This document shows positions 35,739 through 44,782 of a DNA stretch of 64,000 nucleotides, piece after piece. The position numbers and the translations under genes are program-made. Origin of the DNA: Robinsoniella peoriensis (GTDB taxonomy: Bacteria > Bacillota > Clostridia > Lachnospirales > Lachnospiraceae); contig NZ_JTGN01000018.1 in assembly GCF_000797495.1 (NCBI RefSeq), forward strand, positions 23,794 through 87,793, in the 5' to 3' direction. Below the pieces are notes generated by a model that saw only the letters and a list, made by a program, of their open reading frames with translations, did no database searches and was not told the origin of the DNA. The stretch's first letter is position 1. Every line of letters begins with the position of its first letter.

Positions 35739-36479
35739 ATGTTTGAAATACGAATGATAGCAGGGCCCGTGATTGGGGCGGTGATTGGGTATTGTACTAA
35801 TTATATTGCAGTTAAGATGATGTTTCGTCCGCTGCATCCGGTTAAAATAGGAAAGTTTACCCTTCCCTTTACGCCAGGCATTATTCCAAAAGGAAAGGAA
35901 CGTCTGGCGAAAGCCATAGGGGCGGCAGTGGGAAAACAGCTGCTGACCAAGGAGACAATGGAAGGGGTACTGCTCTCTGACAGCATCAAAGATAAAGTGG
36001 GAGATGCCCTGGAGGGGATCATTGAGGTACAAAGCGAAAATGAGATGCAGCTGGGGCAGATTTCCGATGAGATTGGCAGCAGTGTGGCAGGAGAGGTAAT
36101 CAAAGGAATACTGGAATCGGTACAGGGCAGTTTTCTGGCTATGATGGTTAATGAAAAAATGCTGGAGAATTTCAGGGAGCCGATTGCCAAAAAGGTAAAT
36201 GAGGTCACGATTGGCAGAATGGTAACCATGGTAAAGGAATCAGATGTCCCGGTCAGAGCCTATGCGGTAGAAGCATATGAAAACCTGGTGGAAGAAAAAC
36301 TGGGAGATATGATGGAAAATATTAATATTTCCGGCATTGTCCAGGAGAAAATCAATGAGATGGACGTACTGGAAGTAGAAGAACTGCTGATGTCCATTAT
36401 GAAAAAAGAACTGAATGCAATTGTAAATCTTGGAGCGCTGATTGGATTTATTTTAGGGCTGATCAACTTGTTGTTTTAA
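35739..36479 (+). CDS. DUF445 family membrane protein (YheB-like)
   Basis: A 246-residue protein. An N-terminal helix with the conserved GAVIGYCTNYIAVKMMFRP motif is followed by PFTPGIIPKGKERLAKAIG, a long amphipathic region and a C-terminal membrane helix (about 225-245). This layout is typical of DUF445; B. subtilis YheB is a known member of unclear function. ATG 35739 follows AGAGAGGG. It is monocistronic as far as can be seen. Confidence 0.87.
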   Translation: MFEIRMIAGPVIGAVIGYCTNYIAVKMMFRPLHPVKIGKFTLPFTPGIIPKGKERLAKAIGAAVGKQLLTKETMEGVLLSDSIKDKVGDALEGIIEVQSENEMQLGQISDEIGSSVAGEVIKGILESVQGSFLAMMVNEKMLENFREPIAKKVNEVTIGRMVTMVKESDVPVRAYAVEAYENLVEEKLGDMMENINISGIVQEKINEMDVLEVEELLMSIMKKELNAIVNLGALIGFILGLINLLF

Positions 36480-36599
36480 AAACAACAATAGAATCATTAC
36501 AACGGGATAATTACCAGAAGCTCAACTTGTTTAAAATTCTCACCTGCTGCTGCGAGAGCATTTTGAAGTATGTTCTATGCTCCGGTGATGGGATCGCGC

Positions 36600-36685
36600 A
36601 GGAACGAAAGCTTCACAGATATGTATATAGGAACGAAAGCTTCTAAGATATGCGTACAGGACTGAAAGTTTCACAGATATTTTGG
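36600..36685. repeat. Three imperfect 29-bp tandem repeats
   Basis: Units start at 36600, 36629 and 36658, each beginning AGGA(A/C)(C/T)GAAAG(C/T)TTC and continuing (A/T)(C/A)AGATAT. The third unit ends next to the ribosome site of the DUF2974 gene. Confidence 0.75.
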
Positions 36686-36702
36686 AGAAGGGAGCAGGCA
36701 AA

Positions 36703-37791
36703 ATGAATATTAAGGATAATACAATTAGTTATTTGAAAGAGTATGGTCATCTGACTTTTCAGGAAAAAGAATTCAACCTGGTTGACAGTTTAATATTATG
36801 CCAGCTATCCTATTTTAAACTGGATACAATTGTGGGAGACTTAGAAGAGGGGAAGCGGCCTGTCTTCATCAAAAGCCTGCGCAGACATCCCCAATATGAA
36901 CACCTGTATGGGGACACCAGATTTGAAGAGCAGTACCGGGCTTTTTATGTAGCGCTTTATAACAGTCCCAGGTTCCGGGATATTTCTATGAATTATTTTA
37001 TGGATATTCTGGATGAAGATATGGAAATGCAGTTCTCAGCGGTTACCTTTTTTATGGGAGACTGGATCTATATTGCCTACCGGGGGACGGATGAGTCCAT
37101 CGTTGGATGGAAGGAAGATTTTAATATGGCATTTATGAGTCCCATCCCCACACAGGTGGCGGCGCTTCGTTATCTGGAAAAGGCGGGGGATCTGTGGAAA
37201 GGAAAAATTGTACTGGGAGGCCATTCCAAGGGCGGAAACGTGGCAATGTATGCCGGGATGGAGTGCCGGGAGGAAATACAGAACCGGATTTTTAAAATAG
37301 ACTGCTTTGACGGTCCTGGTTTTCGGGATGATGTGTATAAAGAAGAGGGATATCTGGCTGTTGCGGACCGGATACAGAAAATTGTCCCGGAGAAATCCTT
37401 TGTAGGAATGATGTTCCAGAATCAAATTGACTACAAAGTAGTTAAGAGCACCGGAACCGGAGTTCTGCAGCATGACCCCTTTACCTGGGTGATCAAAAAT
37501 GGTGATTTTGAATATGTGGAAGAGATTTATAAGACCTCTCTTTACAAAGACGAAGCTTTTAATAAATGGATCTGTGATATTCCATCCGATCAGAGAGAGG
37601 TATTTGTGAATTCATTGTTTGAGATCATAAAAGGTGCGGAGGCGGCTACTTTAATTGAGCTTACAGAAGAATGGTATAAAAGTACCCTGGCGATGCTGAG
37701 TACCTTTAAGCATCTGGACAAAGATACGAAACGTTCCATACGTAAGATTATCTTACTTTTATTTAAAAATGGAAGAATCAGTAAAAAATAA
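36703..37791 (+). CDS. DUF2974 (Mbeg1-like) alpha/beta-hydrolase-fold protein
   Basis: A 362-residue protein. The lipase-like nucleophile elbow GGHSKGGNVAMYAG (about residues 171-184) and YRGTDESIVGWKEDFNMAF (about 128-146) mark the DUF2974 family, which has a lipase class 3-like fold. Ser in HSKGG is the likely nucleophile and Asp in DCFDGPGF a likely acid. No signal peptide is present. ATG 36703 is preceded by GGGAG; an in-frame TTG lies at 36682. The substrate is unknown; it is probably a cytoplasmic esterase. Confidence 0.82.
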   Translation: MNIKDNTISYLKEYGHLTFQEKEFNLVDSLILCQLSYFKLDTIVGDLEEGKRPVFIKSLRRHPQYEHLYGDTRFEEQYRAFYVALYNSPRFRDISMNYFMDILDEDMEMQFSAVTFFMGDWIYIAYRGTDESIVGWKEDFNMAFMSPIPTQVAALRYLEKAGDLWKGKIVLGGHSKGGNVAMYAGMECREEIQNRIFKIDCFDGPGFRDDVYKEEGYLAVADRIQKIVPEKSFVGMMFQNQIDYKVVKSTGTGVLQHDPFTWVIKNGDFEYVEEIYKTSLYKDEAFNKWICDIPSDQREVFVNSLFEIIKGAEAATLIELTEEWYKSTLAMLSTFKHLDKDTKRSIRKIILLLFKNGRISKK

Positions 37792-37878
37792 GAATTTTAT
37801 AAGGACGCAGGCTCATAAATTATGTTATACTATCAACGTTCGTCGTCCGGTTGGCATATTTATAACATTGAAGCTTTG

Positions 37879-37900
37879 AAACAGGCTCTTTCACCTGTTT
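37879..37900. terminator. Short hairpin upstream of uppP
   Basis: AAACAGG and CCTGTTT form a 7-bp stem with an 8-base loop. No T-run follows, so it may be a leader hairpin of uppP rather than a terminator. A TATACT-like -10 lies upstream near 37826. Confidence 0.35.
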
Positions 37901-37960
37901 GAACTTTTCCTGGCGGACAGATAGAACTCAATATAAGCTCTGAAAGCAAAGGAGAGGATT

Positions 37961-38785
37961 ATGGATATAGTAGAAATTTTAAAAGCGGTGTTGTTTGGAA
38001 TTGTGGAAGGAATCACGGAGTGGCTTCCAATCAGCAGTACCGGACATATGATTATTCTGGATGAACTTGTGAAACTGAATGTTTCCAAAGAGTTTTTGTC
38101 AATGTTCCTTGTGGTAATTCAGTTAGGCGCCATTCTGGCAGTAGTCGTACTATTCTGGAATAAAATCTGGCCCTTTTCAACAAAAGAACAATATTTTATT
38201 AAAAAAGATACCTTTGTAATGTGGTTTAAAATTTTAGTGGCATGTGTGCCCGCAGCGGTTGTGGGACTTCTGTTTGAAGAGCAGTTCGATGAATGGTTTT
38301 ATAACTATCAGACAGTAGCCATTGCATTGATTGTATTTGGTATCTTGTTTATTGTAATTGAAAACAGGAACAAACACATAAGCCCTAAGATTAATTCTCT
38401 CGCAGAGATTACTTATACAACTGCCATCTGGATAGGTATATTCCAGCTGATCGCAGCAATTTTTCCCGGCACATCCCGTTCCGGAGCAACGATTCTGGGA
38501 GGTATTCTGGTTGGATTGTCCAGAACCGTAGCGGCAGAATTTACATTTTTCCTGGCTATACCGGTAATGGCTGGAGCCAGCCTTTTGAAAATCGTAAAAT
38601 TCGGATTTAATTTTACAGGAGGGGAACTCGCTATTCTATTAGTAGGTATGGTGGTTGCGTTTGTTTCTTCCATTATCGTTATTAAGTTCCTGCTCAGCTA
38701 TATCAAGAAAAATGACTTTAAAGTATTTGGCTGGTACCGGATCGTACTTGGTATCATCGTATTATTATTTTTTATGCTGAGATAA
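37961..38785 (+). CDS. uppP: Undecaprenyl-diphosphatase UppP (BacA)
   Basis: A 274-residue integral membrane phosphatase that recycles undecaprenyl diphosphate for peptidoglycan and wall-polymer synthesis and confers bacitracin tolerance. Both signature blocks are present: GITEWLPISSTGH (about residues 17-29, with the catalytic Glu) and PGTSRSGAT (about 168-176, with catalytic Arg). About eight hydrophobic helices are seen. The ribosome site GGAGAGG precedes the ATG. Single gene, possibly co-transcribed with cca 53 bases downstream. Confidence 0.96.
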   Translation: MDIVEILKAVLFGIVEGITEWLPISSTGHMIILDELVKLNVSKEFLSMFLVVIQLGAILAVVVLFWNKIWPFSTKEQYFIKKDTFVMWFKILVACVPAAVVGLLFEEQFDEWFYNYQTVAIALIVFGILFIVIENRNKHISPKINSLAEITYTTAIWIGIFQLIAAIFPGTSRSGATILGGILVGLSRTVAAEFTFFLAIPVMAGASLLKIVKFGFNFTGGELAILLVGMVVAFVSSIIVIKFLLSYIKKNDFKVFGWYRIVLGIIVLLFFMLR

Positions 38786-38838
38786 TATGTGTTTCGGCAC
38801 CCGGGGCGTAAAGCCCTGGAGCAGTTTGGAGGTACACT

Positions 38839-40164
38839 ATGAAGATTACACTGCCTGAACAGGTGAAAACAATTATAGAAAAATTAGAAGAAAATGGATA
38901 TGAAGGTTTCGCTGTAGGGGGGTGCGTCAGAGACGCTCTCCTTTTTCGTATTCCGGACGACTGGGATATCACTACTTCTGCGAAACCGGAGCAGGTAAAA
39001 GCGCTCTTTAAGAGAACGGTGGATACGGGAATCCAGCACGGAACGGTGACGGTCTTATTAGACCGAGAAGGGTTTGAAGTAACCACGTACCGGATTGACG
39101 GCGAGTATGAGGACAGCAGGCATCCCAGGGAAGTCTGCTTTACTTCCAATCTGACGGAAGACTTAAAGCGCCGTGATTTTACCATTAATGCCATGGCTTA
39201 TAGTGAAAAACGGGGACTGGTAGACGAATTTGACGGTGTGGCAGATCTAAAGCAGGGCATAATCCGCTGTGTGGGAAATCCGGAGGAAAGGTTTAGCGAA
39301 GATGCACTTCGGATTCTGCGTGCAGTGCGTTTTGCGGCGCAGCTGGGATTTCGGATTGAAGAGGAGACGTTTTCTGCGATACGCAGGCTGGCACCTCATC
39401 TTAGCCATATCAGCGCAGAGCGGATTCAGACGGAGTTGTTAAAGCTCATCGTGTCCCCTCACCCGGAGACTCTGCGCCTTGCCTGTGAGGCTGGGATTAC
39501 CGCAGTGATCCTTCCGGAATTTGACCGCATGATGGAAACCCCTCAGAATAATCCCCATCATATCTTAAACGTGGGGGAACATACCCTGAAGGCTTTGCAG
39601 GAGGTGCGGGCAGATAAGGTTCTGCGTCTTAGCGTATTGTGCCATGATTTTGGCAAAGCGGAAACGAGAACTACGGATGAGTCCGGAACCGATCATTTTT
39701 ACGTACATGCAGAAGTGAGCAGCCAGATGGCGAAAGATCTGCTGAAACGGCTGAAATTGGATAATGAAACGCTATACCAGGTGGAAAAACTGGTAAAATA
39801 TCACGACTATCACCCCGGGACCAATGCGAGGAGCGTCAGAAAAGCGATTTATAAAATCGGGGAGGATCTATTTCCAAAGCTGTTAGAGGTACAAAGAGCG
39901 GATGTCCTGGCACAGAGCACTTATCAGCAGGAAGAAAAACTGAATGACCTTAAGTGCATTGAGGAACTTTATCATAGGATACTGGAAGAAAAACAGTGCC
40001 TGTCCTTAAAGGATCTGGCGGTTACCGGAAGAGATCTGATCCAGGCGGGAATGAAACCGGGGAAAGAGCTTGGGACATGCCTTCAGCAACTTCTGGAGAT
40101 TGTTCTGGAAGACCCTGAGAAAAATAATAAAGAAGAACTGCTAAAAATCGCCCTGAAATATTAG
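38839..40164 (+). CDS. cca: CCA tRNA nucleotidyltransferase with HD domain
   Basis: A 441-residue enzyme that adds or repairs the 3' CCA of tRNAs. The class II nucleotidyltransferase core is clear: GGCVRDALL (about 22-30), DWDITT with catalytic Asp residues (about 37-42), RRDFTINAMAY (about 112-122) and the RILRAVRFAAQLGF block (about 157-170). An HD-type domain (LCHDFGKAETRT at about 269-280) follows, found in a subset of bacterial enzymes where it has phosphohydrolase activity. GGAGGT lies 5 bases before the ATG. Confidence 0.95.
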   Translation: MKITLPEQVKTIIEKLEENGYEGFAVGGCVRDALLFRIPDDWDITTSAKPEQVKALFKRTVDTGIQHGTVTVLLDREGFEVTTYRIDGEYEDSRHPREVCFTSNLTEDLKRRDFTINAMAYSEKRGLVDEFDGVADLKQGIIRCVGNPEERFSEDALRILRAVRFAAQLGFRIEEETFSAIRRLAPHLSHISAERIQTELLKLIVSPHPETLRLACEAGITAVILPEFDRMMETPQNNPHHILNVGEHTLKALQEVRADKVLRLSVLCHDFGKAETRTTDESGTDHFYVHAEVSSQMAKDLLKRLKLDNETLYQVEKLVKYHDYHPGTNARSVRKAIYKIGEDLFPKLLEVQRADVLAQSTYQQEEKLNDLKCIEELYHRILEEKQCLSLKDLAVTGRDLIQAGMKPGKELGTCLQQLLEIVLEDPEKNNKEELLKIALKY

Positions 40165-40190
40165 TGTGCGTTTTTTTAAGATTCACTCCT

Positions 40191-40219
40191 TCATATTTTA
40201 GAATACCCCCGCATAAGAT
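40191..40219 (+). promoter_or_regulatory. Candidate sporulation sigma-E promoter for cotS-like gene
   Basis: TCATATT (40191-40197) and CATAAGAT (40212-40219) with a 14-base spacer fit the sigma-E pattern (KMATATT, about 14 bases, CATACAMT). CATAAGATA also matches the sigma-K -10 form CATANNNTA, so either mother-cell factor is possible. The site is 30 bases before the gene. Confidence 0.6.
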
Positions 40220-40248
40220 AGAGGGAGTAAGGGATTGGGGGGATTGGA

Positions 40249-41229
40249 GTGAACGATAGAGGTTTAAAAGTATTAGAACAGTATGACTTAAAGGTGGCCG
40301 CTACCAGGAGAGGCCGTGGCTCCTATATCTGCGAGACAGATAAGGGAAAGAAACTCTTAACGGAGTTTTCCGGTTCGGCAAAGAGACTTGCCTTCCAGAA
40401 TAAGGTCCTGGCTTTGCTGAAGGAGAATGGGGTTTCAAATGTAGACTACATATTGGAAAATATGGAGGGAAACCTGGTTTCATATGACAGAGATGAGAAT
40501 GGATATGTCGTTAAGGACTGGTTTGAAGGGAAAGAGTGTGATACAAAAAATGAAGAAGATATCGCAATTGCCATTAAGAACCTGGCAATGATTCATAAGG
40601 TAATGCGTATGGAGGGAACAGAGGAGGACATGGTCTATCAGGGCGGTGACCTGGTAGAGGAGCTGGAACGCCACAATCAGGAGCTAAAAAAGGTACGTGC
40701 CTTTATGCGGAGCAGGAGAGGTAAAAATGCGTTCGAATCTAAGTTTCTGGAAAGCTTTCCTGTATTTTTTGAACAGGCTGAGGATTCTGTACGCCGTATT
40801 AAGGAATCTACTTATGAGAAACTACGTCAGGAATCGCTGAACAAGGGACAGTTAATACATGGATGCTACAATCAGCATCAGATATTGATCGGCCGCGACG
40901 GTGTTTCGACCACCAATTTTGACAAGTGCCGCTATGATATCCCGGTAACGGATCTGTATCAATTCCTTCGCAAAATCCTGGAAAAACAGGATTGGAATAT
41001 TGCCCTTGGAATGAAAATGCTGGGGGAATATGGAAGCGTAAGGCGGATTTCCGACATGGAAATGGAGCATCTGATGCTCCGGCTGTATTATCCTGAAAAG
41101 TTCTGGAAACTGGCAAACCAGTACTATAATATGAACAAGGCATGGATCCCGCAGAAAAATGTCGAAAAGCTGGAAATCCTGATGAAACAACAGGATCAGA
41201 GAAATTGTTTCTTAAAAATACTGGAATAA
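40249..41229 (+). CDS. CotS-family spore coat protein / kinase-like
   Basis: A 326-residue protein of the CotS/CotI/YsxE group, which has an aminoglycoside-phosphotransferase-like fold and decorates the clostridial and bacillus spore coat. Family features: LEQYDLKVAATRRGRGSYIC at the start, VKDWFEGKECD near 85, NLAMIHKVMR near 107, LIHGCYNQHQILI near 202 and NFDKCRYDIPVTDLYQFLRK near 224. The GTG start follows GGGGGGA. A sigma-E-like promoter lies just upstream, which supports expression in the mother cell during sporulation. Confidence 0.85.
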   Translation: MNDRGLKVLEQYDLKVAATRRGRGSYICETDKGKKLLTEFSGSAKRLAFQNKVLALLKENGVSNVDYILENMEGNLVSYDRDENGYVVKDWFEGKECDTKNEEDIAIAIKNLAMIHKVMRMEGTEEDMVYQGGDLVEELERHNQELKKVRAFMRSRRGKNAFESKFLESFPVFFEQAEDSVRRIKESTYEKLRQESLNKGQLIHGCYNQHQILIGRDGVSTTNFDKCRYDIPVTDLYQFLRKILEKQDWNIALGMKMLGEYGSVRRISDMEMEHLMLRLYYPEKFWKLANQYYNMNKAWIPQKNVEKLEILMKQQDQRNCFLKILE

Positions 41230-41336
41230 TGATTCCTTTTTTCCTGTTTCTATTATATAATGTACCCAGAGACAATTTTCAACCGTTAACGTGGAAAAGC
41301 GTCTGTATATTATAAACTTAGGCAGGAGGTAGTACA

Positions 41337-43070
41337 ATGGATTACAAGAGTATTTACGAAGGATGGCTGAACAATCCATACTTTGATGAAGCCACGAAAG
41401 ATGAATTAAAAGGGATTGCAAATGATGAAAATGAAATAAAAGAGCGTTTTTATGCGGATCTCGAGTTCGGAACAGCCGGACTTCGTGGTATTATAGGTGC
41501 CGGAACAAATAGAATGAATGTATATACTGTACGTAAGGCTACACAGGGTCTGGCTAACTACATAGCAAGCGTTGGCGGCAAAGAAAAAGGTGTTGCGATT
41601 GCATACGATTCCAGGAGAATGTCTCCTGAGTTTGCAGATGAAGCGGCACTTTGCCTTGCTGCAAACGGAATTAAGGCTTATGTTTTTGAATCCTTAAGGC
41701 CAACGCCGGAACTTTCCTATGCAGTTCGTAAGCTTTCCTGTATCGCAGGTATTAATATTACAGCCAGCCACAATCCGCCGGAGTATAACGGTTATAAGGT
41801 ATACTGGGAAGACGGCGCTCAGATTACGCCGCCGCACGATACCGGAATAATGGATGAAGTTAAGAAGGTTACTGATTACAGCACAGTGAAAACCATGGAT
41901 AAAGAAGCTGCAAAAGCTGCAGGACTTTATACGGTAATCGGACAAGATATTGACGATGCATATATTGAAGAACTGAAAAGCCAGGTAATTCATTGGGATG
42001 CTATTAAAGCGGAACAGAAGAATCTGAAAATTGTATACAGCCCCCTTCATGGAACCGGAAATATCCCGGCAAGAAGAGTATTAAAAGAGCTTGGGTTTGA
42101 AAATGTATATGTCGTAAAAGAACAGGAATTGCCGGACGGTGAATTCCCAACAGTAAGCTATCCGAATCCTGAAGCGAAAGAAGCATTTGAGCTGGGACTT
42201 AAGCTTGCCAAAGAAGTGGATGCAGATCTGGTACTGGCAACAGATCCGGATGCAGACCGTCTGGGTGTTTATGTAAAAGATGACAAAACAGGAGAATACA
42301 TTACGTTGACCGGAAATATGTCCGGATGTCTCCTGGCAGATTATGAAATTGGTCAGAGAGCTGTATCAAAAGGTCTTCCGGAAGACGGTGCACTGATCAG
42401 TACTATCGTTACCACCAATATGGCAGCAGCAATTGCCAGGGCTTATGGTGTGAAATTTATCGAAGTCCTCACCGGATTTAAATTTATCGGCCAGCAGATC
42501 CTTGGATTTGAAACCAGTGGCAAAGGAACCTATCTGTTTGGGTTTGAAGAGAGCTATGGCTGTCTGATCGGAACCCATGCCAGAGATAAAGATGCGATTG
42601 TTGCAACGATGGCACTGTGTGAAGCAGCGGCATATTACAAGAGCCAGGGTAAGACTCTCTGGGATGCCATGATCGATATGTATGAGAAATACGGCTACTA
42701 CAAAGATGATATTAAGTCCATTACCTTAAAAGGAATTGAAGGACTTGCCAAGATCCAGGAGATCTTAGAGACACTGCGTAATGATCCGCCTGTACAGATT
42801 GGCGATTACAAAGTACTTTCTGCAAGAGATTACAAAAAGGATACGATTAAGAACATGGAAACAGGAGCAGTTTCTCCAACTGGTCTGCCTAATTCCAATG
42901 TTCTCTATTACGATTTAAATGATGATGCATGGCTGTGCGTCAGACCTTCCGGAACAGAACCAAAAGTAAAATTCTACTATGGTGTGAAAGGTACTTCCCT
43001 GAAAGATGCAGATGACAAGTCCGCAGCTCTTGGAGAAAAAGTACTGGCTATGATCCAGGAGATGCTCTAA
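41337..43070 (+). CDS. pgcA: Phosphoglucomutase/phosphomannomutase
   Basis: A 577-residue alpha-D-phosphohexomutase interconverting glucose-1-P and glucose-6-P (and possibly mannose phosphates). The phosphoserine loop TASHNPPEYNGYKVYW (Ser at about residue 143), metal-binding ATDPDADRLG (about 301-310), the sugar-binding GFEESYG (about 401-407) and the C-terminal phosphate-binding RPSGTEPK are all present. Length matches the eukaryote-like PGM2/PgcA group (about 570-590). GGAGGTAG precedes the ATG. It starts a run with mazG one base downstream of its stop. Confidence 0.94.
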   Translation: MDYKSIYEGWLNNPYFDEATKDELKGIANDENEIKERFYADLEFGTAGLRGIIGAGTNRMNVYTVRKATQGLANYIASVGGKEKGVAIAYDSRRMSPEFADEAALCLAANGIKAYVFESLRPTPELSYAVRKLSCIAGINITASHNPPEYNGYKVYWEDGAQITPPHDTGIMDEVKKVTDYSTVKTMDKEAAKAAGLYTVIGQDIDDAYIEELKSQVIHWDAIKAEQKNLKIVYSPLHGTGNIPARRVLKELGFENVYVVKEQELPDGEFPTVSYPNPEAKEAFELGLKLAKEVDADLVLATDPDADRLGVYVKDDKTGEYITLTGNMSGCLLADYEIGQRAVSKGLPEDGALISTIVTTNMAAAIARAYGVKFIEVLTGFKFIGQQILGFETSGKGTYLFGFEESYGCLIGTHARDKDAIVATMALCEAAAYYKSQGKTLWDAMIDMYEKYGYYKDDIKSITLKGIEGLAKIQEILETLRNDPPVQIGDYKVLSARDYKKDTIKNMETGAVSPTGLPNSNVLYYDLNDDAWLCVRPSGTEPKVKFYYGVKGTSLKDADDKSAALGEKVLAMIQEML

Positions 43071-43071
43071 A

Positions 43072-43542
43072 ATGGACAGGCAGTATAGCTTTAAGGACTA
43101 TTGCCGGATTATTGCCCGTCTGAGGGCAAAGGACGGCTGCCCCTGGGACAGGGAACAAACCCATGACAGCCTGAAGTCCTGTCTGATTAATGAGTCTGCA
43201 GAAGTGCTGGCAGCAATTGATATCTATAACGAAACAGGTGACAGTGAGAACCTCTGTGAAGAATTGGGGGACTTGCTGCTGCAGGTGGTATTACATACCC
43301 AGATTGCATCTGAAGAGGGTTTATTTTCCATAGAAGATGTAATCCAGTGTGCAGGGGAGAAAATGATCCGCCGGCACCCTCATGTATTTGCAAGTGAAAA
43401 TGCCGGAACATCGGCTGAAGTCCTTGTAAAATGGGAAGATATCAAGAAAATGGAAAAACAAGGAAAATCAAAAGAAACGGAAGAAATACAAAAAAGAGCC
43501 TTGACAAAAGCGAAAGCGGAAATGGCGCAATATTTGTTGTGA
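43072..43542 (+). CDS. mazG: MazG-family nucleotide pyrophosphohydrolase
   Basis: A 156-residue protein corresponding to one MazG domain, which hydrolyses NTPs to NMP and PPi. The conserved KDGCPWDREQTHDSLKSCL, the metal-binding EESAEVL-like block (here NESAEVLAAID), EELGDLLLQVV and RRHPHVF are visible. Typical E. coli MazG has two such domains (about 263 residues), so this is the single-domain form common in Firmicutes. It starts 1 base after the phosphoglucomutase stop. Its place before hup and rqcP matches the Bacillus yabN region. Confidence 0.93.
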   Translation: MDRQYSFKDYCRIIARLRAKDGCPWDREQTHDSLKSCLINESAEVLAAIDIYNETGDSENLCEELGDLLLQVVLHTQIASEEGLFSIEDVIQCAGEKMIRRHPHVFASENAGTSAEVLVKWEDIKKMEKQGKSKETEEIQKRALTKAKAEMAQYLL

Positions 43543-43590
43543 ATAAATTCTTAATTCTTGATGAAAACACCAATAAATAGCGGAAATTCC

Positions 43591-43619
43591 TTGACAAAAT
43601 CTGTACGAGAGTTTATAAA
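43591..43619 (+). promoter_or_regulatory. Strong promoter of the HU gene
   Basis: TTGACA (43591-43596), 17-base spacer, TATAAA (43614-43619). Near-consensus, as expected for an abundant nucleoid protein. The leader is about 90 bases. Confidence 0.8.
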
Positions 43620-43718
43620 TAGACATAAGGACTTATCTTGCAAGGCGAGTTATAGAGTTCGAAAATATAAATATATTCTGTATAGAACAATAAGAGAAAT
43701 CAGAGGAGGAATTATTCC

Positions 43719-43994
43719 ATGAACAAAACAGAATTAGTTGCAGCTATTGCTGAAAAGACAGAATTATCCAAAAAAGATGCGGAAAAGGCATTAAAAGCAT
43801 TTACGGATGTTGTTGCTGAAGAATTAAAGAAAGGTGAAAAGATCCAGTTAGTTGGCTTTGGTACATTTGAAGTGTCTGAAAGAGCAGCTAGAGAAGGAAG
43901 AAATCCTCAAACAGGCGAGACAATGACAATTAATGCATCTAAAGCACCTAAGTTCAAAGCAGGAAAAGCATTAAAGGATTTGATCAACGAATAA
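43719..43994 (+). CDS. hup: HU-family DNA-binding protein
   Basis: A 91-residue histone-like protein. It begins MNKTELVAAIAEK and carries the arm signature GFGTFEVSERAAREGRNPQTG (about residues 46-66, quoted in part) with the DNA-intercalating Pro in NPQTG. It binds DNA without strict sequence specificity and compacts the nucleoid. A near-consensus promoter, AGAGGAGG ribosome site and following terminator show it is transcribed alone at high level. Confidence 0.97.
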   Translation: MNKTELVAAIAEKTELSKKDAEKALKAFTDVVAEELKKGEKIQLVGFGTFEVSERAAREGRNPQTGETMTINASKAPKFKAGKALKDLINE

Positions 43995-44012
43995 TTCAGT
44001 AAAGATAAGATT

Positions 44013-44036
44013 AGGGGGACTTCGGTTCCCCTTTTT
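44013..44036 (+). terminator. Terminator after hup
   Basis: AGGGGGA pairs with TTCCCCT around a CTTCGG-type loop, then TTTTTGC. Classic strong terminator. Confidence 0.9.
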
Positions 44037-44101
44037 GCTTGTCGGCATGAATGGCAATTTGTGAGTATCATAGGATATTTACGATATGCATGGAGGTAAT
44101 A

Positions 44102-44341
44102 ATGAGACTAGATAAATTTTTAAAAGTATCCAGGCTGATCAAGCGCAGAACCGTAGCAAATGAAGCCTGTGATGCAGGCAGGGTACTCATCAATGAAAAA
44201 GTCGCAAAAGCTTCCACAAATGTAAAGGAAGGCGATGTCATTGAAATCCAGTTTGGCACGAAGGCTGTCAAAGTGGAGGTACTGGATGTCCAGGAAACAG
44301 TAAAAAAGGATGAAGCGAAGGAACTGTACCGTTATTTGTAG
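44102..44341 (+). CDS. rqcP: RNA-binding S4 domain protein RqcP (YabO)
   Basis: A 79-residue protein that is essentially one S4 domain: MRLDKFLKVSRLIKRRTVAN, then GRVLINEKVAKASTNVKEGD. In B. subtilis RqcP works with RqcH on stalled 50S subunits to add C-terminal alanine tails. ATG 44102 follows GGAGGT; earlier in-frame codons from 44051 lack a ribosome site. The position ahead of yabP, yabQ and divIC is the same as in B. subtilis, which strengthens the assignment. Confidence 0.93.
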   Translation: MRLDKFLKVSRLIKRRTVANEACDAGRVLINEKVAKASTNVKEGDVIEIQFGTKAVKVEVLDVQETVKKDEAKELYRYL

Positions 44342-44491
44342 ACCGGTGTAAGCCTGATAAGGGGTTCCTGACCGAATTTGCCTAACGATTTCAGGCATAA
44401 AAAATTAAATAGAAAAGCATCTGAAAAAGATGTATAAAACCCCGTTTTGGCTAATATATTAAAAAGAGATATTGCCAGGCGGGGTGATTCT

Positions 44492-44776
44492 ATGGATGAA
44501 AAACAGATCGTAAGAGCACATAAGGTAACCATGAGTGGAAGAAAGACAGGAACCATCAGTGGAGTATCGGATGTGCTTTCTTTTGATGAAAACGAAGTGG
44601 TTTTAGAAACGGATCTGGGGACTTTACAGATAAAAGGAAAAGAGCTGCATGTGAACCGGTTGACACTGGAAAAAGGGGAAGTAGACATCGAAGGGAAGAT
44701 AGACAGTCTGATTTATTCCGAAAACGGACATTCCAAGAAACAGGGTGACTCTCTGCTTGGAAGGCTGTTCAAGTAG
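44492..44776 (+). CDS. yabP: Sporulation protein YabP
   Basis: A 94-residue protein of the YabP/YqfC family. The pattern HKVTMSGRKTGTISGVSDVLSFDE (quoted in part: MSGRKTG, GVSDVLSFDE) and the ending LGTLQIKGKELHVNRLTLEKGE (in part) are typical. It acts in the mother cell and is needed for normal cortex/coat formation with YabQ. ATG 44492 follows GGGGTG; an in-frame upstream codon at 44447 is less well placed. yabQ starts 6 bases later. Confidence 0.92.
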   Translation: MDEKQIVRAHKVTMSGRKTGTISGVSDVLSFDENEVVLETDLGTLQIKGKELHVNRLTLEKGEVDIEGKIDSLIYSENGHSKKQGDSLLGRLFK

Positions 44777-44782
44777 GCGCTT

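Noticed and set aside
36600..36685. CRISPR array
   Set aside because: Units are contiguous and diverged, with no spacers of regular length between identical repeats, and no cas genes are present.
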